From Pseudomonadota bacterium (GTDB taxonomy: Bacteria; Myxococcota_A; Polyangia; Polyangiales; Polyangiaceae), in assembly GCA_023431345.1 (NCBI GenBank), contig JAEYWK010000132.1, positions 1 through 21,172 of the forward strand: a stretch of DNA of 21,172 bases. Reading direction: 5' to 3'. A program made the translations under genes and the position numbers. The notes under the pieces were generated by a model that ran no database searches, was not told where the DNA came from, and was given only the letters and a program-made list of their open reading frames with translations. Of the stretch, positions 15,991 to 21,172 are shown in pieces (position 1 is the stretch's first letter; the number at the start of each line of letters is the position of its first letter).

Positions 15991-17376
15991 ATGTCGATTG
16001 GATCCGAACCCTGGTGCCGCGGCGTATTCGCGACGCTGATCGTGATGTGGGGAGCTGCCTGCGCCGCCGAGACATCGCCCGGCGCAGAGACGCTCGACGG
16101 CGCGGGCGAGCAGGTAGCTGAGCTGAGCCGCGCTCCATCGCGCGACTTGGCAGCGGGCACGCGCTTCTACGCGCCCGCGCCCAACCCCGCCGCGGTCGAG
16201 CAAGCCCTCCAGCTGGCCCGACATCGCAAGTATACGGACGCGCTTCGCATCGCGGCCATGGCGACGACCCCGCACGCGGCGTGGTTCAACACAGGGACCG
16301 CGAAGCAAGTGAAGGCCGACGTCAAGAAGACGATGGCTAGCGCTGCGCTCACCCGCAGCGTGCCCGTGCTGGTGGCGTACAATCTTCCCTATCGCGACTG
16401 CGCTCAGTATTCCGCGGGCGGCGCGAAGGACACCGCCGAGTACCGAGCGTGGATCGACGGATTTGCCGCCGGCATCGGCAAGAGCAAGGCCGTCGTCATC
16501 CTCGAGCCCGACTCGCTCGGCATCATCCCCTACAACAGGACCATCTTCGGCGTCGAAGAGTGGTGCAAGCCCACGGTGACCGATGCGGCCGGCAACACCG
16601 TACCGGCCCCGGGCGCCTCCGCGGAAGAACGCTACGCGCAGCTTCAGTACGCCATCGACAAGCTCCTCGAGGTGGCGCCCAGCGCCTCCGTGTACATCGA
16701 TGGTACACACAGCGCCTGGCTGGGCGTCGGCGAGGCGGCTTCGCGTCTCTACAAGGCCGGCTTCAAAGACGGTGTGCAGCGCGTGCAAGGATTCTTCCTC
16801 AACGTGTCGAACTACGAGTCGACGCCCGAGCTCACGCAGTTCGGCACCTGGGTCTCCATGTGCTTGGCCGCCGGCACGCCGGGGCTAGGTCCCGATTGGA
16901 TGCGCGACGCCACGACGGGCGCGCCGCATTTCGATTGGTGCCCGAGCCAATACGATCCGGCGACGGACTACACCCAGGTCAGCTTCGAGCCGGAGCACGT
17001 CGCCGCCGTGACCGCCGGCATCGAAGGGCTCATGGAGGGAGCTTCGGCTCAGGTCAAGTTCGTCCTCGACACCAGCCGCAACGGCCGCGGCGCGTGGAAG
17101 CCAGCCGCCGGGACGTCGTATCCCGACCCCCAGGTTTGGTGCAATCCGCCCGATCGAGGCGTCGGGCTTCGGCCGAGCGTCGCCACCGGCAACCCGCTGG
17201 TCGCGGCCCATCTTTGGATCAAGGTTCCGGGCGAGTCGGACGGCTCGTGCAACCGCGGCGTGGCCGGTGGGCTCACGGACCCCGAGTGGGGCAACCGGCG
17301 CGATCCCGCCGCGGGCGAGTGGTTCCCAGACATGGCGCTCGACCTCGCCCAGCTCGCCACGCCGCCGCTATTCTGA
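15991..17376 (+). CDS. Glycoside hydrolase family 6 cellulase (endoglucanase/cellobiohydrolase)
   Basis: Secreted or surface cellulase that cleaves beta-1,4-glucan by inversion. 461 residues; ATG 15991 has AGAGGA 10 nt upstream. The N-terminal signal ends at MWGAACAAE, readable as a lipobox (Cys24) or a signal-peptidase I site. GH6 motifs are all present: RFYAPAPNPAA, YNLPYRDCAQYSAGG (D136), VVILEPDSLG (D174, the catalytic acid), VYIDGTHSAWLG, VQGFFLNVSNY, VLDTSRNGRG and LWIKVPGESDG (D417, the likely base). There is no separate cellulose-binding module, so the protein is essentially a bare catalytic domain. It stands 210 bp after the kinase operon and is probably its own unit. Export through the nearby type II system or lipid anchoring are both possible. 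Confidence 0.95.
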   Translation: MSIGSEPWCRGVFATLIVMWGAACAAETSPGAETLDGAGEQVAELSRAPSRDLAAGTRFYAPAPNPAAVEQALQLARHRKYTDALRIAAMATTPHAAWFNTGTAKQVKADVKKTMASAALTRSVPVLVAYNLPYRDCAQYSAGGAKDTAEYRAWIDGFAAGIGKSKAVVILEPDSLGIIPYNRTIFGVEEWCKPTVTDAAGNTVPAPGASAEERYAQLQYAIDKLLEVAPSASVYIDGTHSAWLGVGEAASRLYKAGFKDGVQRVQGFFLNVSNYESTPELTQFGTWVSMCLAAGTPGLGPDWMRDATTGAPHFDWCPSQYDPATDYTQVSFEPEHVAAVTAGIEGLMEGASAQVKFVLDTSRNGRGAWKPAAGTSYPDPQVWCNPPDRGVGLRPSVATGNPLVAAHLWIKVPGESDGSCNRGVAGGLTDPEWGNRRDPAAGEWFPDMALDLAQLATPPLF

Positions 17377-17450
17377 GCTGTCGCTCGCTCAGAGCTCGCC
17401 TCCGCCCGCTCGGCGCGGACGTCCCCGCCCAGCGCCCGCCCCCCAACGTC

Positions 17451-17477
17451 GGGCCGCGGGCCTTGGGCGGGCGGCCC
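17451..17477 (+). other. GC-rich stem-loop between GH6 and ssrA
   Basis: GGGCCGC (17451-17457) and GCGGCCC (17471-17477) can pair around a 13-nt loop, 74 bp after the GH6 stop. No T-run follows, so it is at best a weak terminator. The remainder of the 187-bp gap up to ssrA holds only the ssrA promoter. Confidence 0.35.
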
Positions 17478-17508
17478 CGCGAGCGCGCGCGGTCGAGGCC
17501 GCGGGGGC

Positions 17509-17536
17509 TTGACCAATCCCTGCGCGTCGCTATGGT
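17509..17536 (+). promoter_or_regulatory. Sigma-70-type promoter of ssrA
   Basis: TTGACC (17509-17514) and TATGGT (17531-17536) separated by 16 nt form a good housekeeping promoter. Transcription would begin near 17543, giving a short 5' leader that RNase P would remove at 17564, as expected for pre-tmRNA. Confidence 0.7.
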
Positions 17537-17563
17537 GAGCCCACCTACGACCCATTCCCCTTC

Positions 17564-17905
17564 GGGGGCGATCGGTTTCGACGTGGGGACTGAAGGTCAG
17601 TTTGCGTGTGGAGGCACCCGACCCTCTTCAAAATCGGGCCGTACCAATTGCGAACGACAACGCAATCGCTCTCGCTGCCTGAAAAACAGCTGAGCTGTCC
17701 GACTGAGAGATAGTTTTGGTATCAGAAGGGCATCATCACTAAAGCTGGGTCTCGCCGATGCTCCGGGCGGCGAGGCCGAGAAAATCTGGAGCTAGGCCGG
17801 TCGCCGAATCGACCGAACCCCGCCGCAAGGGTTAGAGCGGCTACGCACGTGAACGAAAGCTGATTGGACGCCTCGCGGACCCGGGTTCAATTCCCGGCGC
17901 CTCCA
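17564..17905 (+). ncRNA. ssrA: Transfer-messenger RNA (tmRNA)
   Basis: tmRNA rescues stalled ribosomes and tags the unfinished peptide for degradation. The 5' end GGGGGCG (17564-17570) pairs over 7 bp, with one G-U, with CGCCTCC (17898-17904), leaving A17905 as discriminator. CCA is not encoded. After the acceptor stem comes the conserved tmRNA start ATCGGTTTCGACGTGGGG, and the 3' part has the T-arm GGGTTCAATTCCC. The tag frame starts at GCG 17650 and reads ANDNAIALAA, then TGA at 17680-17682. With the charged Ala the tag is AANDNAIALAA, which ends as expected for proteolysis. The 342-nt length is normal. The 3' end is next to a tyrosine recombinase gene and probably forms part of its attachment site. 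Confidence 0.96.
17880..17905 (+). other. Likely attachment site (att) at the ssrA 3' end
   Basis: The T-arm and acceptor 3' strand of ssrA are a well-known target of tyrosine recombinases, and an intact integrase gene lies 232 bp away with its 3' end facing ssrA. I saw no second copy of this segment in the window, so the other att site would lie beyond 21172. The exact core is unknown. Confidence 0.45.
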
Positions 17906-17951
17906 CTGTTTCTGAGCTTGTTGTTGGCTGCTCCCGCGTTCCGGGATTTTC

Positions 17952-17971
17952 ATGTTGCCCGTATGTTGCCC
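17952..17971 (+). repeat. Tandem 9-bp direct repeat beside ssrA, possible recombinase arm sites
   Basis: ATGTTGCCC occurs at 17952-17960 and again at 17963-17971, an 11-bp period (one helical turn), between the ssrA 3' end and the integrase gene. Short direct repeats here are typical of arm-type binding sites of tyrosine recombinases or of excisionase sites. The role is inferred from position. Confidence 0.4.
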
Positions 17972-18059
17972 AAGGTCGCGAGGCCTGTGGGCACGGGCGC
18001 GTTTGGTTGGGTTGATCTTCGGGCCCCCCGCATGCCGCTTGCATCGCGGGATCGACGGG

Positions 18060-18083
18060 GCGTCCCGCCCGCAAGCGGGATGC
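18060..18083. repeat. Stem-loop downstream of the integrase gene
   Basis: GCGTCCCGC (18060-18068) and GCGGGATGC (18075-18083) form a 9-bp stem with one G-T pair and a 6-nt loop, 55 bp beyond the integrase stop. No T-run follows on either strand. It could stop integrase transcription before it enters ssrA in antisense, or be a protein-binding site. Confidence 0.35.
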
Positions 18084-18137
18084 TGGGGACCCGTGTTCGG
18101 GTGACCGCGTAGCAGGGCCACGTCGGGCCATAAGGCG

Positions 18138-19286
18138 TCAGGCCGCCTCCAGCCGCAGTCGGCCTAACGGGATCTGGAGCACCGTCCCGGAGGCCGTTTT
18201 CCAGCTCATTGTGAGCGCTTCCTTCACGTCGAGCAGGCGCACAGCATCGCGCCGGGCGTCGGGGCTCAGGTGCGAGTAGCGCATCGTCATCTCGATCGTG
18301 CTGTGACCGAGCAGCTCCTGCACAGCCTTGATGGGCGCGCCGCGCATCACCAGGTGACTGGCGAACGTGTGGCGCAAGGCATGCCAGCCGATGTGTCGGA
18401 GCTTGGCGCGCTTCAACGCGTTCGCGAGCGGTGCCTTGGTAGCGCCCTTCGTGAGCATCTTGCCCTCGGAGTCCGAGAAGACAAGCAGGCTTCGACGTGG
18501 GTGGGCTTCCAGGGCCGCGGTCGCCTGCTGGCTCAGCGCGACCTCGCGGCTGCGCCCGTTCTTGGGCGTGCCGACTATCCCGCGTGCCACCGCACGACGC
18601 ACGAACAAGCGCCCCGCTTCGAGGTCGACGTCGGTCCAGCTCAGAGCCAGCAGCTCGCCGAGGCGCAGCCCCGTGCGGGCAGCGACCGTGATCATGGTGC
18701 GCCACTCCCCTTCTGCTGCCGCGATAAGCCGGGTGGTCTCGTCGTACGTCAGGAAGTCGAACTCGGGCGGCGGCGGCTTCAGCCATTTGATGGGTGGGGC
18801 CACGGCCAGTCGCTCCCAGGCGATCGCAACCGCGAGCATCTTGCGAAGGACCGTGAGGTGGTTGTTGATGGTCTTGTGCGCCACCTTGGCGGCCAGCTTC
18901 TTGGCCTTGTAGGCGTCGATTTCTGCAAGGCCAATTTGATCCAGCCGCAGGTTGCCGAACACGGGAACGAGGTGGACCCGCAGGATCATCCGCTTCGATT
19001 CGACCTCGCTCGGCTTGTTGTTCGGCGTCGCGTAAGTGTCGATGAACTCCTTGGCGAAGTCGGCGAAGAGCGGGGACTCGACTGCTGAGGGCTTTCGGTC
19101 GTCGGCATTCAGCAGTTCCTCGCGGAGCTCATGCTCGAGTTTTTCGGCTGCGCGGCGATTCTGGATAGGAGAGACGCGCTGAACGCGGCGGCGGCGGCCA
19201 TCCTTGCCCACGACCTTGACATCGACCAGCCAGGCTTCGCGGACCGTGCCCGCAGGGTCGGTCCACTTCCGTCTTCGAATGCTCAT
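18138..19286 (-). CDS. Tyrosine recombinase / phage-type integrase
   Basis: Site-specific recombinase that inserts and excises the mobile element, probably at the ssrA 3' end. 382 residues: an N-terminal arm-binding region (about 1-65), a SAM-like core-binding domain (about 70-165, HKTINNHLTVLRKML), and a catalytic domain (about 175-350). The residues are complete: R208 in RTGLRLGE, K242, H302 and R305 in HALRHTF, H328 in LLGH, and the nucleophile Y337 in MRYSHL. The C-terminal extension after Tyr is about 45 residues. The gene begins 2 bp after the stop of the excisionase-like gene, so they are translated together, and ends 232 bp from ssrA. Intact motifs suggest a working enzyme. Confidence 0.95.
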   Translation of the reverse strand: MSIRRRKWTDPAGTVREAWLVDVKVVGKDGRRRRVQRVSPIQNRRAAEKLEHELREELLNADDRKPSAVESPLFADFAKEFIDTYATPNNKPSEVESKRMILRVHLVPVFGNLRLDQIGLAEIDAYKAKKLAAKVAHKTINNHLTVLRKMLAVAIAWERLAVAPPIKWLKPPPPEFDFLTYDETTRLIAAAEGEWRTMITVAARTGLRLGELLALSWTDVDLEAGRLFVRRAVARGIVGTPKNGRSREVALSQQATAALEAHPRRSLLVFSDSEGKMLTKGATKAPLANALKRAKLRHIGWHALRHTFASHLVMRGAPIKAVQELLGHSTIEMTMRYSHLSPDARRDAVRLLDVKEALTMSWKTASGTVLQIPLGRLRLEAA

Positions 19287-19288
19287 GG

Positions 19289-19519
19289 CTACCGCCTCCG
19301 GCTCAGCTTGGCTTCGCCCTCTTCGAGCCAGCGCAGCAGCACATCGCGTGAAACGCGAATGCAGCGACCGATTCGGCGGACGCCCGGAACGCCGCCTTCG
19401 GCGATGGCTGCGTAGGCCGTCTTGCGATCCACGCGCATCAAGTCGGCTACCTCTTCAACCGTCAACACCTGCGGCAGGCCCGTTGTGCCTCCCGCCTCCA
19501 CCACAGCATCGAGTCCCAT
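19289..19519 (-). CDS. Small excisionase-like HTH DNA-binding protein
   Basis: 76 residues. The core (about 18-68, LTVEEVADLMRVDRKTAYAAI, then RIGRCIRVSRDVLLRWLEE) is a MerR-like winged helix (HTH_17, excisionase family), which binds the att region and directs excision or controls the integrase. It ends 2 bp before the integrase ATG, a common Xis-Int arrangement. A perfect TATAAT lies only 7 nt before the ATG, so the message may be leaderless; no Shine-Dalgarno sequence is seen. Whether it acts as excisionase or as a regulator cannot be told from sequence. Confidence 0.85.
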   Translation of the reverse strand: MGLDAVVEAGGTTGLPQVLTVEEVADLMRVDRKTAYAAIAEGGVPGVRRIGRCIRVSRDVLLRWLEEGEAKLSRRR

Positions 19520-19522
19520 GCC

Positions 19523-19554
19523 GATTATTATAATCCCCGCGATACCTAACGCAA
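19523..19554 (-). promoter_or_regulatory. Promoter of the excisionase-integrase pair, within a palindrome
   Basis: Minus strand: TTGCGT (19554-19549), 16-nt spacer, TATAAT (19532-19527). The -10 box lies inside GATTAT-T-ATAATC (19523-19535), a perfect 13-nt palindrome that could be an operator. Transcription would begin at about 19520, directly at the ATG (19519), giving a leaderless mRNA. The palindrome also places a TATAAT on the plus strand. Confidence 0.5.
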
Positions 19555-19564
19555 CTAGTTCGCC

Positions 19565-19906
19565 CTATTTTTGTGCTGAAGCAGGTCGACGCGCGCTGCG
19601 CGGCAAGACACGCAACCAGTCAGCAGCAGGCACGTCCCCACGAGTGAGTTTCTCGATCGCGATGGCGAGCTCCAAGCTCGGACGAGCCTCCTCACGACAC
19701 AACTTGTCGAGATAATTCCGCGCGATTCCAAGCCGGTCTGCCACGACTCCACGCGCTAGCTTCTGCGCATCAATCCAGCGCGAGAATCTTGTCTGCGCTT
19801 TCCGAGGGCGACCGCGGCGGCGTTCCTTTTTGGCTCCCACCGGGACTATTCTGTTGCTGCTCTCCTCGCGCGTCAACGCATTGCTCGAACGCATCCAACG
19901 CCGCAC
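19565..19906 (-). CDS. Cro/CI-like HTH protein, possible element repressor
   Basis: 113 residues from GTG 19906, supported by GGGAG 7 nt upstream (19914-19918). A basic N-terminal half (KKERRRGRPRKAQ, AT-hook-like GRPRK) precedes a helical domain (about 42-100, GVVADRLGIARNYLDKLCREEARPSLELAIAIEKLTRG) that matches the lambda-repressor-like (XRE) HTH, with the usual RPSxxxAxxIExLTxG third part. It lies 45 bp upstream of the excisionase gene in the same direction, where a regulator of the mobile element is expected. The palindromic -10 region at 19523-19535 is a possible binding site. Function is inferred from fold and place. Confidence 0.75.
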   Translation of the reverse strand: MRRWMRSSNALTREESSNRIVPVGAKKERRRGRPRKAQTRFSRWIDAQKLARGVVADRLGIARNYLDKLCREEARPSLELAIAIEKLTRGDVPAADWLRVLPRSARRPASAQK

Positions 19907-20315
19907 GGTGGATCTCCCGTCCAGGTCATCAAGACCTCGCCGTTACATAGTGAAATTCGCGAAGCGAGGGTCAGGAGAAGCTCAGTGAAACCTGGCCGGG
20001 GCCAGCACGATGCCAATCGCACTCTGCGTGAAGCTGTTCAAGTAGTAGCGCTCTGTCCGGACAAGTCGTCTGAAAACTCTGTCGGGGCCATCGGTAGGCC
20101 GCATGCAGTCAGGCTGCGACGGAATTCAATCACCCGATCAGCCATTTAATCGCTTCCTTTCTCCGAAAGAATCGTCACCTCGCGTTCACAACTTTTTTCG
20201 TTGATCCTTCTCGTGGGTACGGAGGTCTGTCAGTTCCACCCCCCGTGCCAACGTGGCGTGAGACAGCTCCCCCTGGAAATCTAAGTACCGATGGGCGGAG
20301 AATGGATCGTAGATC
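19907..20315. other. 409-bp gene-poor stretch inside the mobile element
   Basis: No long coding frame. It is visibly less GC-rich than the chromosome part of the window, which fits acquired DNA. It holds the ribosome binding site of the HTH gene at its left end, one possible 35-codon ORF on the minus strand (20038-20145) and, near 20200-20315, sequence that is probably the left flank of the IS3-type remnant. I could not identify the IS terminal repeats by eye. Confidence 0.5.
20038..20145 (-). CDS. Possible 35-aa small ORF
   Basis: ATG at 20145 is preceded by AAGGAAG 8 nt upstream on the minus strand (within 20154-20160), a good ribosome binding site. The product begins MADRVIEFRRSLTACG and has 35 residues. 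A second frame over the same bases stays open for 39 codons (beginning MRPTDGPDRVFRRL), so this may be a frameshifted remnant of a larger gene. No family is recognised, and coding is uncertain. Confidence 0.25.
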   Translation of the reverse strand: MADRVIEFRRSLTACGLPMAPTEFSDDLSGQSATT

Positions 20316-20780
20316 GTGCCGAAACCTACTCGTGTGTCTGATCGTAGCGGCTCCCAGGAGAGCGCTGACCCGGAGCGCTCACTTGGCCTGAGCGGCGCTG
20401 CCGTGGAGACGGTGGCCAAGCGGTCGCGCCGTGCGTTCAGTGCAGCTGAGAAGCTGCGTCTCGTGAAAGAAGCCGACGCCTGCCTGGCAAGTGGAGAGCG
20501 CGGTTCGCTGGAGGCCCTGCTTCGACGTGAGGGCATCTACAGCTCGCACCTTTCGTCGTGGCGCGCCCAGCTCGGCGCTCACGGCGCAGCTGGATTGACT
20601 GCCAAGAAGGCTGGTCGCAAGCCCAAGCTCTCTGAAGCGGAGCGGCTCAACGTGCAGCTCATGAAACGCAACGCCGAGCTTGAGCGCAAGCTGCACGTCG
20701 CCAATGTGCTCATAGCCCTCCAAAAAAAAGCGCACGAGGTTCTGGGGCTCGCACTGCCCGAGAGCGACGACGAGACCTGA
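20316..20780 (+). CDS. IS3-type transposase OrfA (helix-turn-helix subunit)
   Basis: 154 residues from GTG 20316. After a 35-residue leader, RRAFSAAEKLRLVKEADAC and LEALLRREGIYSSHLSSWRAQLG form the HTH that binds IS ends. A coiled coil or leucine-zipper-like segment follows (LNVQLMKRNAELERKLHVANVLIALQKKAHEVLGL), as in OrfA proteins of the IS3 group. The stop overlaps the orfB ATG by one base (TGATG). OrfA here seems complete, but orfB is broken, so the element cannot move on its own. The start is uncertain: no close Shine-Dalgarno sequence precedes it. Confidence 0.85.
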   Translation: MPKPTRVSDRSGSQESADPERSLGLSGAAVETVAKRSRRAFSAAEKLRLVKEADACLASGERGSLEALLRREGIYSSHLSSWRAQLGAHGAAGLTAKKAGRKPKLSEAERLNVQLMKRNAELERKLHVANVLIALQKKAHEVLGLALPESDDET

Positions 20781-21103
20781 TGGACCTCGTAGAAGATTTC
20801 GCCGAGCCAGGCGTCTCCCTCGTTGCGGCCTGCGCAGCGGTTGGCGCAAGCCGCGCGACGCTGTACCGCGGCACTCGCCCGGCGCCACCACGAGTACCGC
20901 GGCAGCGTGCACCCAGCCCTCGGCGGCTGAGCGACGTTGAGCGCCAGGGCATCGTCGACGCCATGCACTCACCGGAGTTCGTGGACCAGCCGCCGATGGA
21001 GGTGTTCGCGAAGCTGCTCAGTCGTGGCGTCTACCTCGCCTCCATCCGGGTCGGGATCACGCTCGGAGCTGAGGCTGGCGCCGCGATCGTAGCCGCGGCG
21101 TGA
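20780..21103 (+). pseudogene. IS3-type transposase OrfB, truncated
   Basis: Starts at ATG 20780 overlapping the orfA stop. The first 89 or so residues match the N-terminal part of IS3-group OrfB (VSLVAACAAVGASRATLYRGTRPAPP, LSDVERQGIVDAMHSPEFVDQPPMEVFAKLLSRGVYLASIR). Homologues normally continue into a DDE integrase core of about 180 more residues. Here the sequence leaves the family after LASIR (near 21048), runs 17 unrelated residues and stops. The catalytic domain is missing, so this is a remnant; the break is a deletion or an insertion junction. Confidence 0.8.
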
Positions 21104-21152
21104 ATTTGTAGAGGGGTCCCTCCGTCGGAGGAGTTGCAACACAACCAACGCC

Positions 21153-21172
21153 GGAGAAGCCCCATGAACAGA
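21153..21172 (+). CDS. Start of an unidentified gene with a strong ribosome binding site (partial)
   Basis: GGAG at 21153-21156 lies 7 nt before ATG 21164, and the window ends after three codons (Met-Asn-Arg). A short hairpin, CCTCC-GTC-GGAGG, sits upstream near 21118-21132. Nothing can be said of the product; it may belong to the element that truncates orfB. Confidence 0.35.

Noticed and set aside
17792..18131. Two minus-strand ORFs (109 and 96 codons) over the ssrA 3' end, and a plus-strand 82-codon ORF
   Set aside because: RRRELNPGP and TRVQFPAPP are the well-known false peptides from antisense and sense reading of tRNA-like T-arms. The DNA is the tmRNA gene.
17950..18786. 278-codon minus-strand ORF
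   Set aside because: Alternative-frame shadow of the integrase; Arg/Ala/Pro-rich with no motif.
1..21172. CRISPR arrays, tRNA or rRNA genes, toxin-antitoxin or known defence genes
   Set aside because: None seen. The only repeats are the short ones listed, and the only structural RNA recognised is tmRNA.

Overview
The window is GC-rich DNA with the gene repertoire of a predatory or saprophytic myxobacterium (Myxococcota, most likely Polyangiales, Sorangium-like). The indicators are a Pkn2-type Ser/Thr kinase, two sigma-54 activators (one with an FHA sensor), a lipoprotein with an AgmX/PglI-type C-terminal tail, many Ala/Pro-rich lipoproteins and a GH6 cellulase. The genus cannot be fixed from sequence reading alone.

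Left block (1-5091, minus strand): gspD (running off the left edge) and gspC of a type II secretion system. Upstream lies an NtrC-type response regulator reading the same way. The gspC upstream region carries a good -24/-12 (sigma-54) promoter candidate and a 15-bp palindrome, so the regulator may drive the secretion genes.

Middle-left (5171-8226, plus strand): a PAP2-family phosphatase overlapping an outer-membrane beta-barrel-like protein, then a lipoprotein with an AgmX/PglI tail. It meets convergently an FHA-sigma-54 activator (8249-9604, minus).

Middle (9763-17376, plus strand): divergent from the FHA activator is a four-gene operon joined by ATGA-type overlaps. It encodes a transmembrane Ser/Thr kinase, a TPR/PEGA-like protein, a Cys-rich lipoprotein with a carbohydrate-binding-like C-terminal domain, and a lipoprotein with a GH5 cellulase fold that has lost its expected catalytic residues. 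A separate, apparently intact GH6 cellulase follows, with a weak -24/-12 candidate upstream. A plausible reading, which is inference, is a cellulose sensing and degradation locus: cell-surface glucan binders, a kinase, a phosphothreonine-reading sigma-54 activator and a cellulase, with type II secretion nearby.

Right block (17509-21172): the tmRNA gene ssrA with its own promoter, followed by the edge of an integrative element that probably uses the ssrA 3' end as attachment site. The element has a complete tyrosine recombinase, a small excisionase-like HTH protein in front of it and a Cro/CI-like HTH protein. After a gene-poor 409-bp stretch comes an IS3-type remnant (intact orfA, truncated orfB), and then the first codons of another gene with a strong ribosome binding site. 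The second attachment site is not seen in the window, so the element probably continues to the right.
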